64,000 nucleotides of DNA from NCBI GenBank assembly GCA_963752965.1, contig CAVWAJ010000007.1, forward strand, positions 62,001-126,000, written 5' to 3'. Both the position numbers and the translations under genes were made by a program. The DNA comes from QHXW01 sp963752965 (GTDB taxonomy: Bacteria > Acidobacteriota > Terriglobia > Bryobacterales > Bryobacteraceae). This document shows positions 33,637 through 42,968 of the stretch, piece by piece. Below the pieces are notes generated by a model, which was given only the letters and a program-made list of their open reading frames with translations, had not been told where the DNA came from and ran no database searches. Every line of letters starts with the position of its first letter. Position 1 is the stretch's first letter.

Positions 33637-34248
33637 GCGCAACTGAACTGTCTGGGATCCGCTCAAAGGTGTATCACTTTCAGCTAATTTGCCACGCTAA
33701 CAGACTCGTAACACCTTATTCTAATGCAGGGTGATCCCGGCGTAAATCGCTTAATTCCCAACTGAGTGCTTGTTTAACATCCGCGTGACAGAATTTTCGA
33801 CCGGCCTCCATTTTCATCTGCGTGAATTGCCCCCCAACTGCCGCGGCCGTCGATATCCCGATTCCCGGCGCGATTTTCAGGGATGTCTCCGTAATTCAGT
33901 ATTCTGAACGCCAAAGCCCTTAACGTCGCCATTCAACGGCAACCTGCGTTGGACGCGCCACTATCTACATCAGACACTTGCAAGCGTAACGGCCCCGTAA
34001 CACTTCCCGCTTATCCGATTCGAATCGACAGTAAACGACTCAATTTAAAGTAAAACGGCCCTTAACTCGCACCGTGACAAAGATTAACGTTGCCATTACC
34101 CTCGACTAGGCGGAACACACTACCGCTCAGGGAAAAGTCTACGACTCAAGCTTTGGGAACCAGTTTGAACTTGTTCGCGATGACGGATGTGCCGTCCATC
34201 GCTTCCCGAAATTTGTATCGTATTTGATCGATTTGCTCAGGAGGTTTT
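33637..34248. promoter_or_regulatory. Long AT-richer divergent region upstream of TonB receptor gene
   Basis: About 610 bp without a gene between the propeller regulator and the receptor gene. It is less GC-rich than the flanking genes. Two near-identical boxes, CGTAACACCTT (33707-33717) and CGTAACACTT (33996-34005), and several CCTTAAC strings recur in it. Promoters and an untranslated leader for the receptor are expected here. I see no RNA gene or convincing -35/-10 pair. Confidence 0.45.
34239..34244 (+). promoter_or_regulatory. Consensus Shine-Dalgarno deciding a GTG start
   Basis: AGGAGG, 4 bp before GTG 34249, fixes the start of the TonB receptor. Confidence 0.85.
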
Positions 34249-35770
34249 GTGAAAAGAGTCACTTCGCTGATTTTATTCGTCGCAATGGCTGGCTGGCTTG
34301 CCGGTTCCGCGTGGAGCCAGCAGGTAACTGCGGCGATCACTGGAAAGGTTACTGACCCGTCGGGTGCCGCCGTGGTGGGAGCCAAGGTTACGGCCACCGA
34401 CACGGATCGCGGGACGCCATGGACAACCACTACGAATGGTGATGGCGTGTACAACATTCCCCGCGTCCCCATTGGCACCTACAACATAAAGGTGGAACAG
34501 CAGGGTTTCACGACGGCCACGCAATCGCACATTGCGCTGGAAATGAACCAAGTGGCCCGGTTGGACTTCCAACTGCAAGTTGGCAGCCTCACGCAAACTG
34601 TGGAGGTCACCAGCGCCGAGGAACTTTTGCAAACCCAGGATACGTCACTCGGCCAGCATATCGACGCGCGCACCAACGAGGAATTGCCGCTGGCGACGCG
34701 AAATTACGTTCAGTTGACTTTGCTAGCCCCGGGGAGTATCCATCCCGATCCGTCGTCTTTCAAGGGCGGTATGACCACGGAAAACAGCGGACGCCCTAAC
34801 GTGAACGGCAATCGGGAACAGGCCAACAATTTCATGCTCGATGGCTTGGACAACAACCAAGTCTCCGATAACCTCGTCGGTTATGCGCCCAGCGTCGACG
34901 CGATTCAGGAATTCAACATGATCACCAACAACGCGCCGGCCGAGTTCGGTAATTTCATGGGAGCCATCGTCAGCACCACCACCAAGTCCGGCACCAATCA
35001 ACTGCACGGGAGCGCTTTTGAGTTCTTTCGCAACAATGTGTTGAACGCCAACGATTGGGCGAATAACTTTAATGGCGCGCCGCGCTCGGCGATTCGCTGG
35101 AATAATTTCGGCGGAACGCTGGGTGGTCCTATCTTCAAGGACAAGCTTTTCTTCTTCATCGACTATCAGGGGGAGCGCGATGACACGCCCACCAGCGTCG
35201 CAACGACTACGGTGTACACCGCGGCGGAACGGCAAGGCGACTTTTCCCAGCTTCTGACTTTGGCCAAGCCGATCCAGCTCTACAATCCGTTTTCGGTAAG
35301 TGCCGCGGGGGCTCGCACGCCGTTCGCGGGGAACATCATTCCTGCCTCTCTGTTCAGCCCGGCGGCGTCAAAAATCCTGACGTCCCAGTATTATCCGGAG
35401 CCGACCAACGGCAACCTGATCAACAACTATCTATTCGGAACCAACAGCTTTATCAACGGAGATCAAGGCGATGTAAAAATCGACTACAACATCTCCGACA
35501 AGGATCGCTTCTTTGGACGCTTTTCCGAGAGCCGGATCGACAACCCCGGGATTCAGGCCATGCCCCTGTATTACAACAGTTACAATACTTCCCCCACACA
35601 CACTGGGGTGATCGACTGGACGCGGACGGTTAGCCCTTCGCTCGTCAACGAGGCGCGCTTTGGCGTGAATTACGTCTACCTTTCCAATGGCGCCGCCATT
35701 GGTAGCGACTCGCCATCGAATTTTGCCGCGACCGTCGGTATCCCCGGGGTGCCATCGGCCTTTCTACCTA
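34249..35770 (+). pseudogene. TonB-dependent receptor (Oar-like), 5' part, interrupted by IS630 element
   Basis: From GTG 34249, 507 codons of an Oar-like receptor are present before the insertion. There is a signal peptide (ILFVAMAGWLAGSAWSQ), a carboxypeptidase-regulatory domain (AAITGKVTDPSGAAVVGAKV), and the plug with NGNREQANNFMLDGLDNNQV, IVSTTTKSGTNQLHGSAFEF and WNNFGGTLGGPIFKDKLFFF. Translation now continues six codons into the IS and stops at TAG. Joining base 35770 to 36938 restores one frame of 1110 codons (1109 residues) across the junction FLPS-MSFS. The gene is therefore freshly disrupted, with no other visible damage. Truncation before the barrel should abolish function. Confidence 0.93.
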
Positions 35771-35800
35771 GTGTAGTGCGGCATAAATAGTAACGATTAT
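35771..35800 (+). repeat. Left terminal inverted repeat of the IS630 element
   Basis: Begins GTGTAGTGCGGCAT and ends TAACGATTAT; the six bases between differ from the right end at four positions. Confidence 0.9.
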
Positions 35801-35839
35801 AGAATACGCGTCGTCTTTACAATAGGAGGACCGAAGACG

Positions 35840-36916
35840 ATGCGTGTGGCGCGACCCGTGGTTCTGAGTTCTGACCAGCAAGAGATCCTGGAATCTCGGG
35901 CCCGAGCTCGCAGCGCGCCGGCACGGAGCGTGGAACGAGCGCGGATCGTTTTGTTGGCCGGAGCGGGGCTGCAAGATCAGCAGATCGCGGCGGAGTTGAA
36001 GATCACACCGGAGAAGGCCGCGCGCTGGCGGAATCGGTTTCTGGACGGTGGTTTTGCGGCGCTGGACAAAGATGCGCCGCGCCCGGGAAGAACACCAACC
36101 ATCACACCGGCCCAGGTGCAAGAGGTGATCCGGAGAACCACGCAGGAGAAGCCCGACAACGCGACCCACTGGAGCACGCGCACCATGGCAGAGGCCGCAG
36201 GCGTCAGTGAAAAGAGCGTGCGCCGGATCTGGCAGAAACATGGTCTGAAGCCGCACTTGGCGCGGACCTTCAAGGTGAGCCACGATCCCGAGTTCGCCGA
36301 GAAACTGGACGCCATCATCGGGCTTTATCTCAACCCGCCAGAACACGCCATCGTCCTCTGCGCCGATGAGAAGAGCCAGATCCAAGCACTGGACCGCACG
36401 CAACCTGGCCTGCCGCTGAAGAAGGGACGCTGCGGAACGATGACCCACGACTACAAGCGCAACGGAACGGCAACCCTGTTTGCGGCCATGAGCACGCTCG
36501 ATGGCACCGTAATCAGCATGTGCGACGACCGGCACCGGCATCAGGAGTGGCTGAAATTCCTGCGCGTGATTGACCAAGTCACCCCTGCAGGCAAGCAAAT
36601 CCATCTGATCGCGGATAACTATGCCACGCACAAACATCCCAAGGTTGAGAAGTGGCTGGCCCGCCATCCGCGCTTCCACGTGTACTTCACTCCCACCAGC
36701 AGTTCATGGCTGAACATGGTGGAGCGTTTCTTCCGTGACCTCACTCAGAATCGGCTGCGGCGAGGCATCTTCCGCGACGTCGAGGAACTGATCATGGCCA
36801 TTGGCGACTACATTGACCAGCACAACGACCATCCCAAACCGTTTGTCTGGACCGCCAAAGCGTCCGATATTCTGGAAAAGGTCAAGCGCGCCCGCCACGC
36901 GCTGCATAATCGTTAA
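35840..36916 (+). CDS. IS630-family transposase
   Basis: 358 residues from ATG 35840 with AGGAGG about 10 bp upstream. The N-terminus is a helix-turn-helix region (AGLQDQQIAAELKITPEKAA; MAEAAGVSEKSVRRIWQKHG). The catalytic DDE domain shows LCADEKSQIQALDRTQ (first Asp ~175), LIADNYATHKHPKVE (second Asp ~258) and SSSWLNMVERFFRDLT (Glu ~294). It cuts and pastes the element at TA dinucleotides. The frame is complete, in contrast to the often frameshifted IS630 transposases, so the element may be active. Confidence 0.97.
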   Translation: MRVARPVVLSSDQQEILESRARARSAPARSVERARIVLLAGAGLQDQQIAAELKITPEKAARWRNRFLDGGFAALDKDAPRPGRTPTITPAQVQEVIRRTTQEKPDNATHWSTRTMAEAAGVSEKSVRRIWQKHGLKPHLARTFKVSHDPEFAEKLDAIIGLYLNPPEHAIVLCADEKSQIQALDRTQPGLPLKKGRCGTMTHDYKRNGTATLFAAMSTLDGTVISMCDDRHRHQEWLKFLRVIDQVTPAGKQIHLIADNYATHKHPKVEKWLARHPRFHVYFTPTSSSWLNMVERFFRDLTQNRLRRGIFRDVEELIMAIGDYIDQHNDHPKPFVWTAKASDILEKVKRARHALHNR

Positions 36917-36935
36917 TCTGCATGCCGCACTACAC
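36906..36935 (-). repeat. Right terminal inverted repeat of the IS630 element
   Basis: Read on the minus strand it begins GTGTAGTGCGGCAT and ends TAACGATTAT, matching the left end. It overlaps the last bases of the transposase gene. Confidence 0.9.
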
Positions 36936-36937
36936 TA

Positions 36938-38745
36938 GCATGAGCTTCAGTAGTGGCAACGTCGGGAGCCTCGGCAACAGCGACATTCATGAACTATTCT
37001 CCGACACCGTGATCCATTACGAAGACACACTCATCTACACCAAGGGCACGCACACGATGCACATGGGCTTCCAGGCATACCGCTATCGCGTCGACACGTT
37101 CTATTCGGGCAATAACGGGGAAGCCGGGACCTTCCTGTTCAACGGCCAATATACGACCGCGTCAACAACTCTGAAGGCCGGCAGCGGCAGCGGAATCCCC
37201 GAAGCCGACTTTCTACTCGGTCTTCCGGATGAAATTCAGGGTGGTGTCAATGGTGGGACTTGGGGCCAGCGCGCGGACTCCCTCGCTGCATTTTACCAGG
37301 ATGACTGGCGCGTGACTCCCAACCTGACGCTGAACCTGGGATTGCGCTGGGAGTTGCATACACCCTGGGACGAAGTCAAGAACCGCCAGGCGAACTTCAA
37401 TCTCTTGACCGGTCAGGAATACATCTCCGGCCAAAGCTGCCCGTGGAATAACTGTAATGCCCTCTACAACCAGTACAACGGCATTACCAACTTCCAGCCG
37501 CGTCTCGGCGTTGCCTGGACTCCCGGCGGCGGCAAGCTGGTGGTTCGCGCCGGCTACACTCTCTCCAACTATCTCGAGGGAACCGGCACCAACCTTCGTC
37601 TGCCCATTAACCCGCCCTTCGCGCACGAGAATGACGACAATTACCAGAGTTCCGCCGTTTACGGCGTGGCGCCCGGCTCCACCCTCGATCAAGGCTTCCT
37701 GCCTTTCACCACCAACGCGGGGAACCAGTTCGTAGGCGCGACGCTGCGCGTTTGGGATCCAAACACCCGTCCGGCGGTGTCCAATCAGTGGAACCTCACT
37801 CTGCAATATCAACTGGACCCGACCACGACGGTCCAGGCTAGCTACGTGGGACAGCGCGCCACGCACTTGATGGTGCCCATGCCTTACTTCCAGAAGGTAC
37901 TAAACCCGGACGGCACCGTCTCTCCCACTCGATACCTGGCGGGAGATCCGACTCTTCTGGGAGAGATCGGGCAGATCTCGGGTACAGCCTCGATAGGTAA
38001 CCAGGACTACGAGGCGCTGCAGATGCAAGCGAGAAAGCGCTTGAGCTCCGGCCTGGAGTACACGGTGGGCTACACATACTCCAAGTGCATGACAAACAAC
38101 ATGGGCTACTACGGCCAAGGCGGCCAAGCCTCCCAAGTCAACTGGTACTACCAGAACATCTACGATGCGGCGGCGGAATGGGGACCGTGCGACTACGACG
38201 CCGCGCATAATTTCTTCACCAACGCTGTCTACGACATCCCGCTTGGCCGTGGACGCACGTTCGGCAATGGAATGAACAAAGCCCTCGACGCCGTGGCGGG
38301 TGGCTGGGAGGTGGCCGGCATCCTAACCCTCCATACGGGCTTCCCGATCTCAATCCAGGCCAACGACGCTTCGAATACTGGATCCCGCGGCTCTCGCGCG
38401 GACTGCATCTCTCCCGTCGATATATTGGGGACACAGGCCTCGTCGGTGGGGAATGGTTATCAATGGTTCAACCCCGGCGCCTTTGCGCAACCCGCCAACG
38501 GTACCTTCGGTAACTGCGGCGTCGGCACGGTGCGTGGGCCGGGCCTCGCGACGCTCGATTTCAATGTGTCGAAGAGCTTTAAGATCACCGAGCGGCACGT
38601 CGTCGATCTCCGTGCCGAGTTCATTAACCTGACTAACACTCCGATCTTGAACGCTCCCAACCCCGCTGTCGGCCCCACGCTCGGCCTGCTAAACAGCTCG
38701 CAGGGCGCCCGCAACGTACAATTCGCTTTGAAATACCACTTCTGA
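36938..38745 (+). pseudogene. TonB-dependent receptor (Oar-like), 3' part, after IS630 insertion
   Basis: This is the barrel part of the interrupted receptor, about 602 codons to the stop at 38745. It contains typical Oar-barrel segments: LIYTKGTHTMHMGFQAYRY, FYQDDWRVTPNLTLNLGLRW (a hallmark of these receptors), QWNLTLQYQLDPTTTVQASY, VGYTYSKCMTNN and the C-terminal strand ARNVQFALKYHF ending in Phe, as outer-membrane proteins do. An ATG inside the IS end (36922) could start translation, but the product would lack a signal peptide and plug. A strong terminator follows 8 bp after the stop, so the receptor is a single transcription unit. Confidence 0.92.
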
Positions 38746-38753
38746 GTAAACTC

Positions 38754-38790
38754 CCCTGGGGCGGGTCTCAATTCCCGCCCCAGGGTTTTT
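38754..38790 (+). terminator. Strong rho-independent terminator after TonB receptor
   Basis: A perfect 12 bp stem, CCCTGGGGCGGG (38754-38765) pairing with CCCGCCCCAGGG (38774-38785), with an 8-base loop and a run of five T. Confidence 0.93.
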
Positions 38791-38839
38791 CCTGCCCGTA
38801 TCCTTCCTTCTCATGGTTCTCTGTTCTTCCCTTGGGACG

Positions 38840-38845
38840 TACAAT
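38840..38845 (+). promoter_or_regulatory. -10-like TACAAT before the TPR gene
   Basis: TACAAT lies exactly 6 bp before GTG 38852, predicting a leaderless transcript. No good -35 box is seen. Confidence 0.4.
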
Positions 38846-38851
38846 AAACTC

Positions 38852-39814
38852 GTGAGACGTTTGATCCTCGTCAGCGCGCTAGCCGCAGCGATTGCGGCCG
38901 CGCAAGCCCCGCCCCGCAAATCCGCCCCGCCTTCCGTCGATTCCGCTGCGCAGCTTGCGGAGTCAGGGCATTGCCGCGAAGCGTTGCCGCTGCTGAAAAC
39001 GGCTGTAGCGCGGGCGACCGACCCGGAAACCAAGAAGCGTTTGGGTCTGGATGGCGTTCACTGCGGAAGGATGCTCCACGACCTGGACAGCGCCGCGGGC
39101 TTCCTCCGCGGATTGAGCAGCGGGTTTCCGAACGACCCCGAAGTACTCTACCTGACGGTGCATGTTTATTCCGACCTTTCCATCCGTGCCTCGCAAAAGC
39201 TCATGGTTACCGCGCCAACGGCCTACCAGGTGCGTCTGCTGAACGCAGAAGCGCTTGAGGCGCAAACCAAATGGGACGATGCTGCCACGGAGTACCGCGA
39301 GGTTCTGAAGAGAAACCCGAGCTTGCCAGGCATCCATTATCACGTGGGCCTGTTGTTGCTCGCGGGGCCCAAGACGGATGCGAACAAGGAAGCCGCGCGT
39401 CGCGAGTTTGAGGAAGAGATCAAAGTGGACCCATCTAACGCCGGCGCCGAATACATATTGGGGGAGCTGGCACGGCAGAATGAGCAGTTTCAGGTGGCTA
39501 TCGAGCATTTCGAACGAGCCACCAAGCTCGATGGCCAGTTCGCCGACGCATTCATCGGACTAGGCCGGTCGATGCTGGAGGGCGGCCACAGCGCGGATGC
39601 CATCGCGCCGCTACAAATGGCGGCCAAACTCCGGCCTGACAATCCGGCAGCCCACTTCTACTTAGGCACGGCTTACCGCCGCATGGGGCACAAGGAAGAG
39701 GCGCAACGGGAGTTCACTCTCCACGCGCAGGCTTCCGACAAGGTCCGGTTGATGAAGCAAGAGATTGACACCGGAGTCGCGGCTCCGCAACAGGCGGCGG
39801 AGCCGCAGCGCTGA
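38852..39814 (+). CDS. Secreted tetratricopeptide-repeat protein
   Basis: GTG 38852 gives 320 residues beginning with a compact signal peptide (RRLILVSALAAAIAAAQ); ATG 38813 would add 13 residues before it and is less likely. TPR-type helix pairs follow: WDDAATEYREVLKRNPSLPG, ARREFEEEIKVDPSNAGAEY, FQVAIEHFERATKLDGQFAD, SADAIAPLQMAAKLRPDNPA and KEEAQREFTLHAQASD. It is a periplasmic scaffold or binding protein. It lies downstream of the TonB receptor but after a strong terminator, and near a CRTAC1 protein. TPR, receptor and CRTAC1 genes are commonly neighbours in Acidobacteria, which hints at a shared uptake system. Confidence 0.87.
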   Translation: MRRLILVSALAAAIAAAQAPPRKSAPPSVDSAAQLAESGHCREALPLLKTAVARATDPETKKRLGLDGVHCGRMLHDLDSAAGFLRGLSSGFPNDPEVLYLTVHVYSDLSIRASQKLMVTAPTAYQVRLLNAEALEAQTKWDDAATEYREVLKRNPSLPGIHYHVGLLLLAGPKTDANKEAARREFEEEIKVDPSNAGAEYILGELARQNEQFQVAIEHFERATKLDGQFADAFIGLGRSMLEGGHSADAIAPLQMAAKLRPDNPAAHFYLGTAYRRMGHKEEAQREFTLHAQASDKVRLMKQEIDTGVAAPQQAAEPQR

Positions 39815-39829
39815 TCCCGGTTCGATAGG

Positions 39830-40270
39830 CTAGAAGCTGAATTTCAAAGCTAACTGACACTGCCTGGGCCAGACGGCCGTATAATTGATCACGCCGAAGT
39901 TGAAGCCCTGGGAACCGTAGCCCGCGCCGCATTGCCCACGCTGTACGCGGCTGGCATCTGGCCTGTAGGGAGAGTAGTTATTCCAGTTCTGCGAGTACTT
40001 TGCGCTTAGCAGGTTCTTTTCGCCGAAGCGGTGGTCGATCTTGATGTCGAACTGGTTGTTGACGATGGCGCTCGCTCCCGACGTGATCCAGTTGTCGTAA
40101 ATGCTGCCACCTGGGATATTCGGCATCGGGAACAGGCTCATCATCCTTCGTGCAACCGGATCAATGAGGTTGCCGGCCGTCTGGGCCAACTGGTAGGGCG
40201 TGCCATTCAGTTTGGGATTTCCGAGGCTGACATAAGTAGCGAGGTTATCTGCCTGTCGGAGTCGGAACAC
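39830..40270 (-). pseudogene. Remnant of a second Oar-like TonB-dependent receptor
   Basis: A 146-codon frame with no signal peptide. It contains an internal piece of an Oar-like receptor (LIDPVARRMMSLFPMPNIPG, NNQFDIKIDHRFGEKNLLSA) joined to what looks like the extreme C-terminal strand (WPRQCQLALKFSF). The plug and most of the barrel are missing. It thus appears to be an internally deleted and 5'-truncated gene rather than a functional protein. Neither its GTG start nor any ribosome site is convincing. It sits just past the convergent TPR gene and upstream is only non-coding DNA before the CRTAC1 stop. Confidence 0.75.
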
Positions 40271-40313
40271 TCAGAGCATTTGGCTAAAGTCAAATACATT
40301 CATTCGCTGGTGT

Positions 40314-40350
40314 CACTGGAGTAGGTTCGAAAGCCGGTCCTACTCCGGTG
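40314..40350 (-). terminator. Hairpin across the stop codon of the CRTAC1 gene
   Basis: CACTGGAGTAGG (40314-40325) pairs with CCTACTCCGGTG (40339-40350), with one G-U pair in RNA and a 13-base loop. It covers the CRTAC1 stop codon. No T-run follows, so termination is only possible, not certain. Confidence 0.4.
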
Positions 40351-42031
40351 ATTTTCCCTCGACGATGGTCACATAACGGTCCACCGGCAGGCTTGTAAAC
40401 CTCTGCACTTTGCCGCTGGGCAGTGGCCACTTGATTTCCAGCCAATCGATTTTTTGAGCCGTGCCCAGTCCCATCACTTCGCGCAGGTCGTGCGACGACA
40501 GATAGCTGCCGCCATTATTCTTGAGCCTGGTTCGTTTCACCCCGCCGGCTGACCACGTGAGCCAGGCGCCGATCGCGTCACGGTTGCAGTTTACGCCCAC
40601 CAGCTTCACGCCCAGCCAGTGGTTGCCGGTGGCGGCGCAACGGTTGTGCAGCAGCACCGGTGCACCGCCGTTGTTGCCCACCAGTACATCGATAAAACCG
40701 TCGTTGTCGTAATCGCCTACGGCCAGTCCGCGCGTGGTCATCGGTTTGGTGAAAACCGGCCCGCCCTCCGCGCTGATGTTGTGCAACCGGCCGCCTTCCT
40801 GGTGGTAGAGAAGCAGAGGCTCCTTCCATTTCACCCGCTCGGTGTATGACTCGACGATGTCATCGGGATGGCCGTTGCCCAAAATCAAATCCACCAGGCC
40901 ATCGTTATCGAAATCGAAAAACTTCAGTCCCCAACCACTTAGCAGGCGCGTATCCTCCGCAATCCCATGCTTGTGCCCGGCATCGAAGAAGGTTTCGTCC
41001 TTGTTGTTGGTGTAGAGCGAAAACATCTCGTCGTTTATATTGGCGACAAACAGGTCCTCCCAGCCATCGCCATTAACGTCGGCCGCATCCACACCCATGC
41101 CGGAGCGCGCCCTTCCACTTTCGCTGTAGGCCACTTCGGCCATAAGCGAAATCTCCTCCCATTTATTGTTCCCGCGATTCGCAAATAGAAAATCCTGCAC
41201 GGTGTCGTTGGACACGAACAGGTCCATCAGCCCGTCGTTGTTGATGTCCGTAGCCACTACGCCCAGCCCTTTGCCCATAGCGCGCTCGATGGCTGTGCCA
41301 CGCGTGACATCAGTAAAGGTGCCGTCACCGTTGTTGTGAAACAGGAAGCTGTGCGTGGGCTTGTAGAGGCGTGGGATGCAGTAGTAGCGTTGGCCAAGCT
41401 TGTTGACGCCACACGCTATGTTGCTTTCGAAGATCACAAAGCTGCACACGAAAAGATCCAGGCGGCCGTCATTGTCGTAATCAAACCAAACCGCACTTGT
41501 GGTCCAGCCGGGCACGGCCAAGCCTGCTTTGTCCGTGACGTCCGTGAAAGTTCCGTTCCCGTTGTTGTGATACAAAATGCAGCGGCCGTACGCAGTCACG
41601 AACAGATCCGTGTATCCGTCATTGTCGTAGTCGCCTGCCGCCACTCCCATGCCGAAGTTTGTACCTGCGGCTACACCGGCTTTTTCGGTGACATCGGTAA
41701 AGGTGCCGTCGCGATTGTTCTTGTACAGCGCATTGCGCAGGGGTTTTTTCGGCTTGTAGAAATCGGATGGACCGCTGTTTACCAGGTAGATGTCCATCCA
41801 GCCGTCGTTGTCGTAGTCGAAGAAAGCACAACCCGGGCCCATGCTTTCGGGCAAATTGCGCTCCGGTGACATGGCATTCTCGTGAACCCACGTGATGCCG
41901 CTGGTCTCGGGCGGTATTTCCTCGAAGATGGGGCCGCCCGCTCGCGCGGCGCGCAATTTGCCGGCGCGACCGATTCCCCCTAATATGGCGGCTGCTAAGA
42001 GCCTTCTGCGCGAAAATCGAACGTTCAACAA
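40340..42031 (-). CDS. Tat-exported CRTAC1 family protein (VCBS/FG-GAP repeats, ASPIC/UnbV domain)
   Basis: 563 residues from TTG 42031 (or TTG 42028; TATACT lies 3-6 bp upstream). A twin-arginine signal (SRRRLLAAAILGGIG) precedes a propeller of FG-GAP/VCBS repeats with repeated calcium-type loops: FFDYDNDGWMDIYLV, AGDYDNDGYTDLFVT, WFDYDNDGRLDLFVC, TDINNDGLMDLFVS, ADVNGDGWEDLFVA and FFDFDNDGLVDLILG. The last ~110 residues are an ASPIC/UnbV domain (NHWLGVKLVGVNCNRDAIGA; KNNGGSYLSSHDLREVMGLG). Such proteins are extracellular or periplasmic and probably bind ligands. It is the last of a three-gene unit with the stress protein and pseudo-receiver (gaps 19 and 48 bp). Confidence 0.93.
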   Translation of the reverse strand: MLNVRFSRRRLLAAAILGGIGRAGKLRAARAGGPIFEEIPPETSGITWVHENAMSPERNLPESMGPGCAFFDYDNDGWMDIYLVNSGPSDFYKPKKPLRNALYKNNRDGTFTDVTEKAGVAAGTNFGMGVAAGDYDNDGYTDLFVTAYGRCILYHNNGNGTFTDVTDKAGLAVPGWTTSAVWFDYDNDGRLDLFVCSFVIFESNIACGVNKLGQRYYCIPRLYKPTHSFLFHNNGDGTFTDVTRGTAIERAMGKGLGVVATDINNDGLMDLFVSNDTVQDFLFANRGNNKWEEISLMAEVAYSESGRARSGMGVDAADVNGDGWEDLFVANINDEMFSLYTNNKDETFFDAGHKHGIAEDTRLLSGWGLKFFDFDNDGLVDLILGNGHPDDIVESYTERVKWKEPLLLYHQEGGRLHNISAEGGPVFTKPMTTRGLAVGDYDNDGFIDVLVGNNGGAPVLLHNRCAATGNHWLGVKLVGVNCNRDAIGAWLTWSAGGVKRTRLKNNGGSYLSSHDLREVMGLGTAQKIDWLEIKWPLPSGKVQRFTSLPVDRYVTIVEGKSPE

Positions 42032-42050
42032 CTAAGTATAGTCGATGAAT

Positions 42051-42920
42051 TCAGACCCGAACCACCGGGCAGGGCGATTCGCGGATAATCGCGTAGGCAT
42101 TGGACCGCAGACGGCCCATTGCCTCGTGCAAGCAACCCTGGCCGATCACCACCATGTCCGCGCGGGTCTGTGACGCGGTGTCGCGGACCGCGTGGGCGAT
42201 CTTGCCGCCTTCGATTAGCACGCTCGCCTGAGTGCCCGCTTTGCACTGTAGCTCATCGATGAACTCGCGCGCCTGCTCGGCGAGATAGGGGGGGAAACCA
42301 CCCACCTCTAGCGGACTATGCGCGGCGAGCGCCGGAATCACGTGCAACAGGGTCAGTTTTGCCGAGTAAGACGCAGCCAATTGGCCGGCCCATTGGATCA
42401 CGGGCGCGCTCTCGTCCCGTAGATCGACGGCGCACAGAACTTCCTGGCAGTCCGATCGCGCGAAGGTAGTGGCTTCATGCCGGTCGGCCCAGACCGGACA
42501 CTCGGCATCATGCAGCACCTTGGCCGCGGTGGAGCCCAGCAAAAGACCCCGGAAGGGCCCATATCCGTGGGTCGGCATCATGATCAGGTCCACGCCGTTC
42601 TTCCGGGCGTACTCGGCAATGACCGACCCCGGCTCTCCCTGCCGGACGATTCTTTCCACGTCCCGTAATGGTTCCAATTGATCTTGTAGATAACTGTCCA
42701 GCGCGCGCTGCCGGCTCACCTGAAGTTGCCTGGCATCTACCAGCGGCGATTCAAACTCTGGGGTGACAATACCACCGGACAAGACCGGAGGGAGATACAG
42801 GACGTTCAGAATGACAAGCTTGGCCTGAAAATGCGCCGCCATGGCGGTTACATGTGGCGCCGCCGCACTGCAGCGTTCGGAAAAGTCCACAGGGAAGAGA
42901 ATCTTGCGTATTCTCAACAT
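42051..42920 (-). CDS. Tandem-domain universal stress protein
   Basis: 289 residues with two UspA domains. Domain 1 begins RKILFPVDFSERCSAAAPHV and has the nucleotide-binding segment MMPTHGYGPFRGLLLGSTAA (about 115-135) and CPVWADR. Domain 2 begins EVLCAVDLRDESAPVIQWAG and ends SNAYAIIRESPCPVVRV, with a weaker ATP motif. AAAGG lies about 8 bp upstream of the ATG. Such proteins are cytoplasmic stress or energy-state sensors. Co-transcription with a pseudo-receiver upstream and a CRTAC1 protein downstream is likely from the short gaps; a CBS protein gene stands divergent. Confidence 0.93.
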   Translation of the reverse strand: MLRIRKILFPVDFSERCSAAAPHVTAMAAHFQAKLVILNVLYLPPVLSGGIVTPEFESPLVDARQLQVSRQRALDSYLQDQLEPLRDVERIVRQGEPGSVIAEYARKNGVDLIMMPTHGYGPFRGLLLGSTAAKVLHDAECPVWADRHEATTFARSDCQEVLCAVDLRDESAPVIQWAGQLAASYSAKLTLLHVIPALAAHSPLEVGGFPPYLAEQAREFIDELQCKAGTQASVLIEGGKIAHAVRDTASQTRADMVVIGQGCLHEAMGRLRSNAYAIIRESPCPVVRV

Positions 42921-42968
42921 GGGACCCGCCTTTCCCTGTGCTCAACTGCAAGTTGCTTTCCGTAGTCC

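Larger units (their letters stand above)
35771..36935 (+). mobile_element. IS630-family insertion sequence, 1165 bp, with TA target duplication
   Basis: The element is bounded by TA dinucleotides at 35769-35770 and 36936-36937, as expected for IS630/Tc1-mariner elements that duplicate TA. Its ends are 30 bp imperfect inverted repeats (26 of 30 matching). It carries one intact transposase in the same direction as the host gene. Removing it with one TA rebuilds the receptor reading frame exactly. Intact ends, transposase and target duplication indicate a recent insertion. Confidence 0.95.

Noticed and set aside
36922..36937. ATG inside the IS end as true start of an independent downstream gene
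   Set aside because: The downstream frame is the barrel half of the interrupted receptor and joins it exactly when the IS is removed.
40314..40350. Hairpin as an IS or integron remnant
   Set aside because: No flanking duplication or second copy is seen; a terminator or 3' stability hairpin is simpler.
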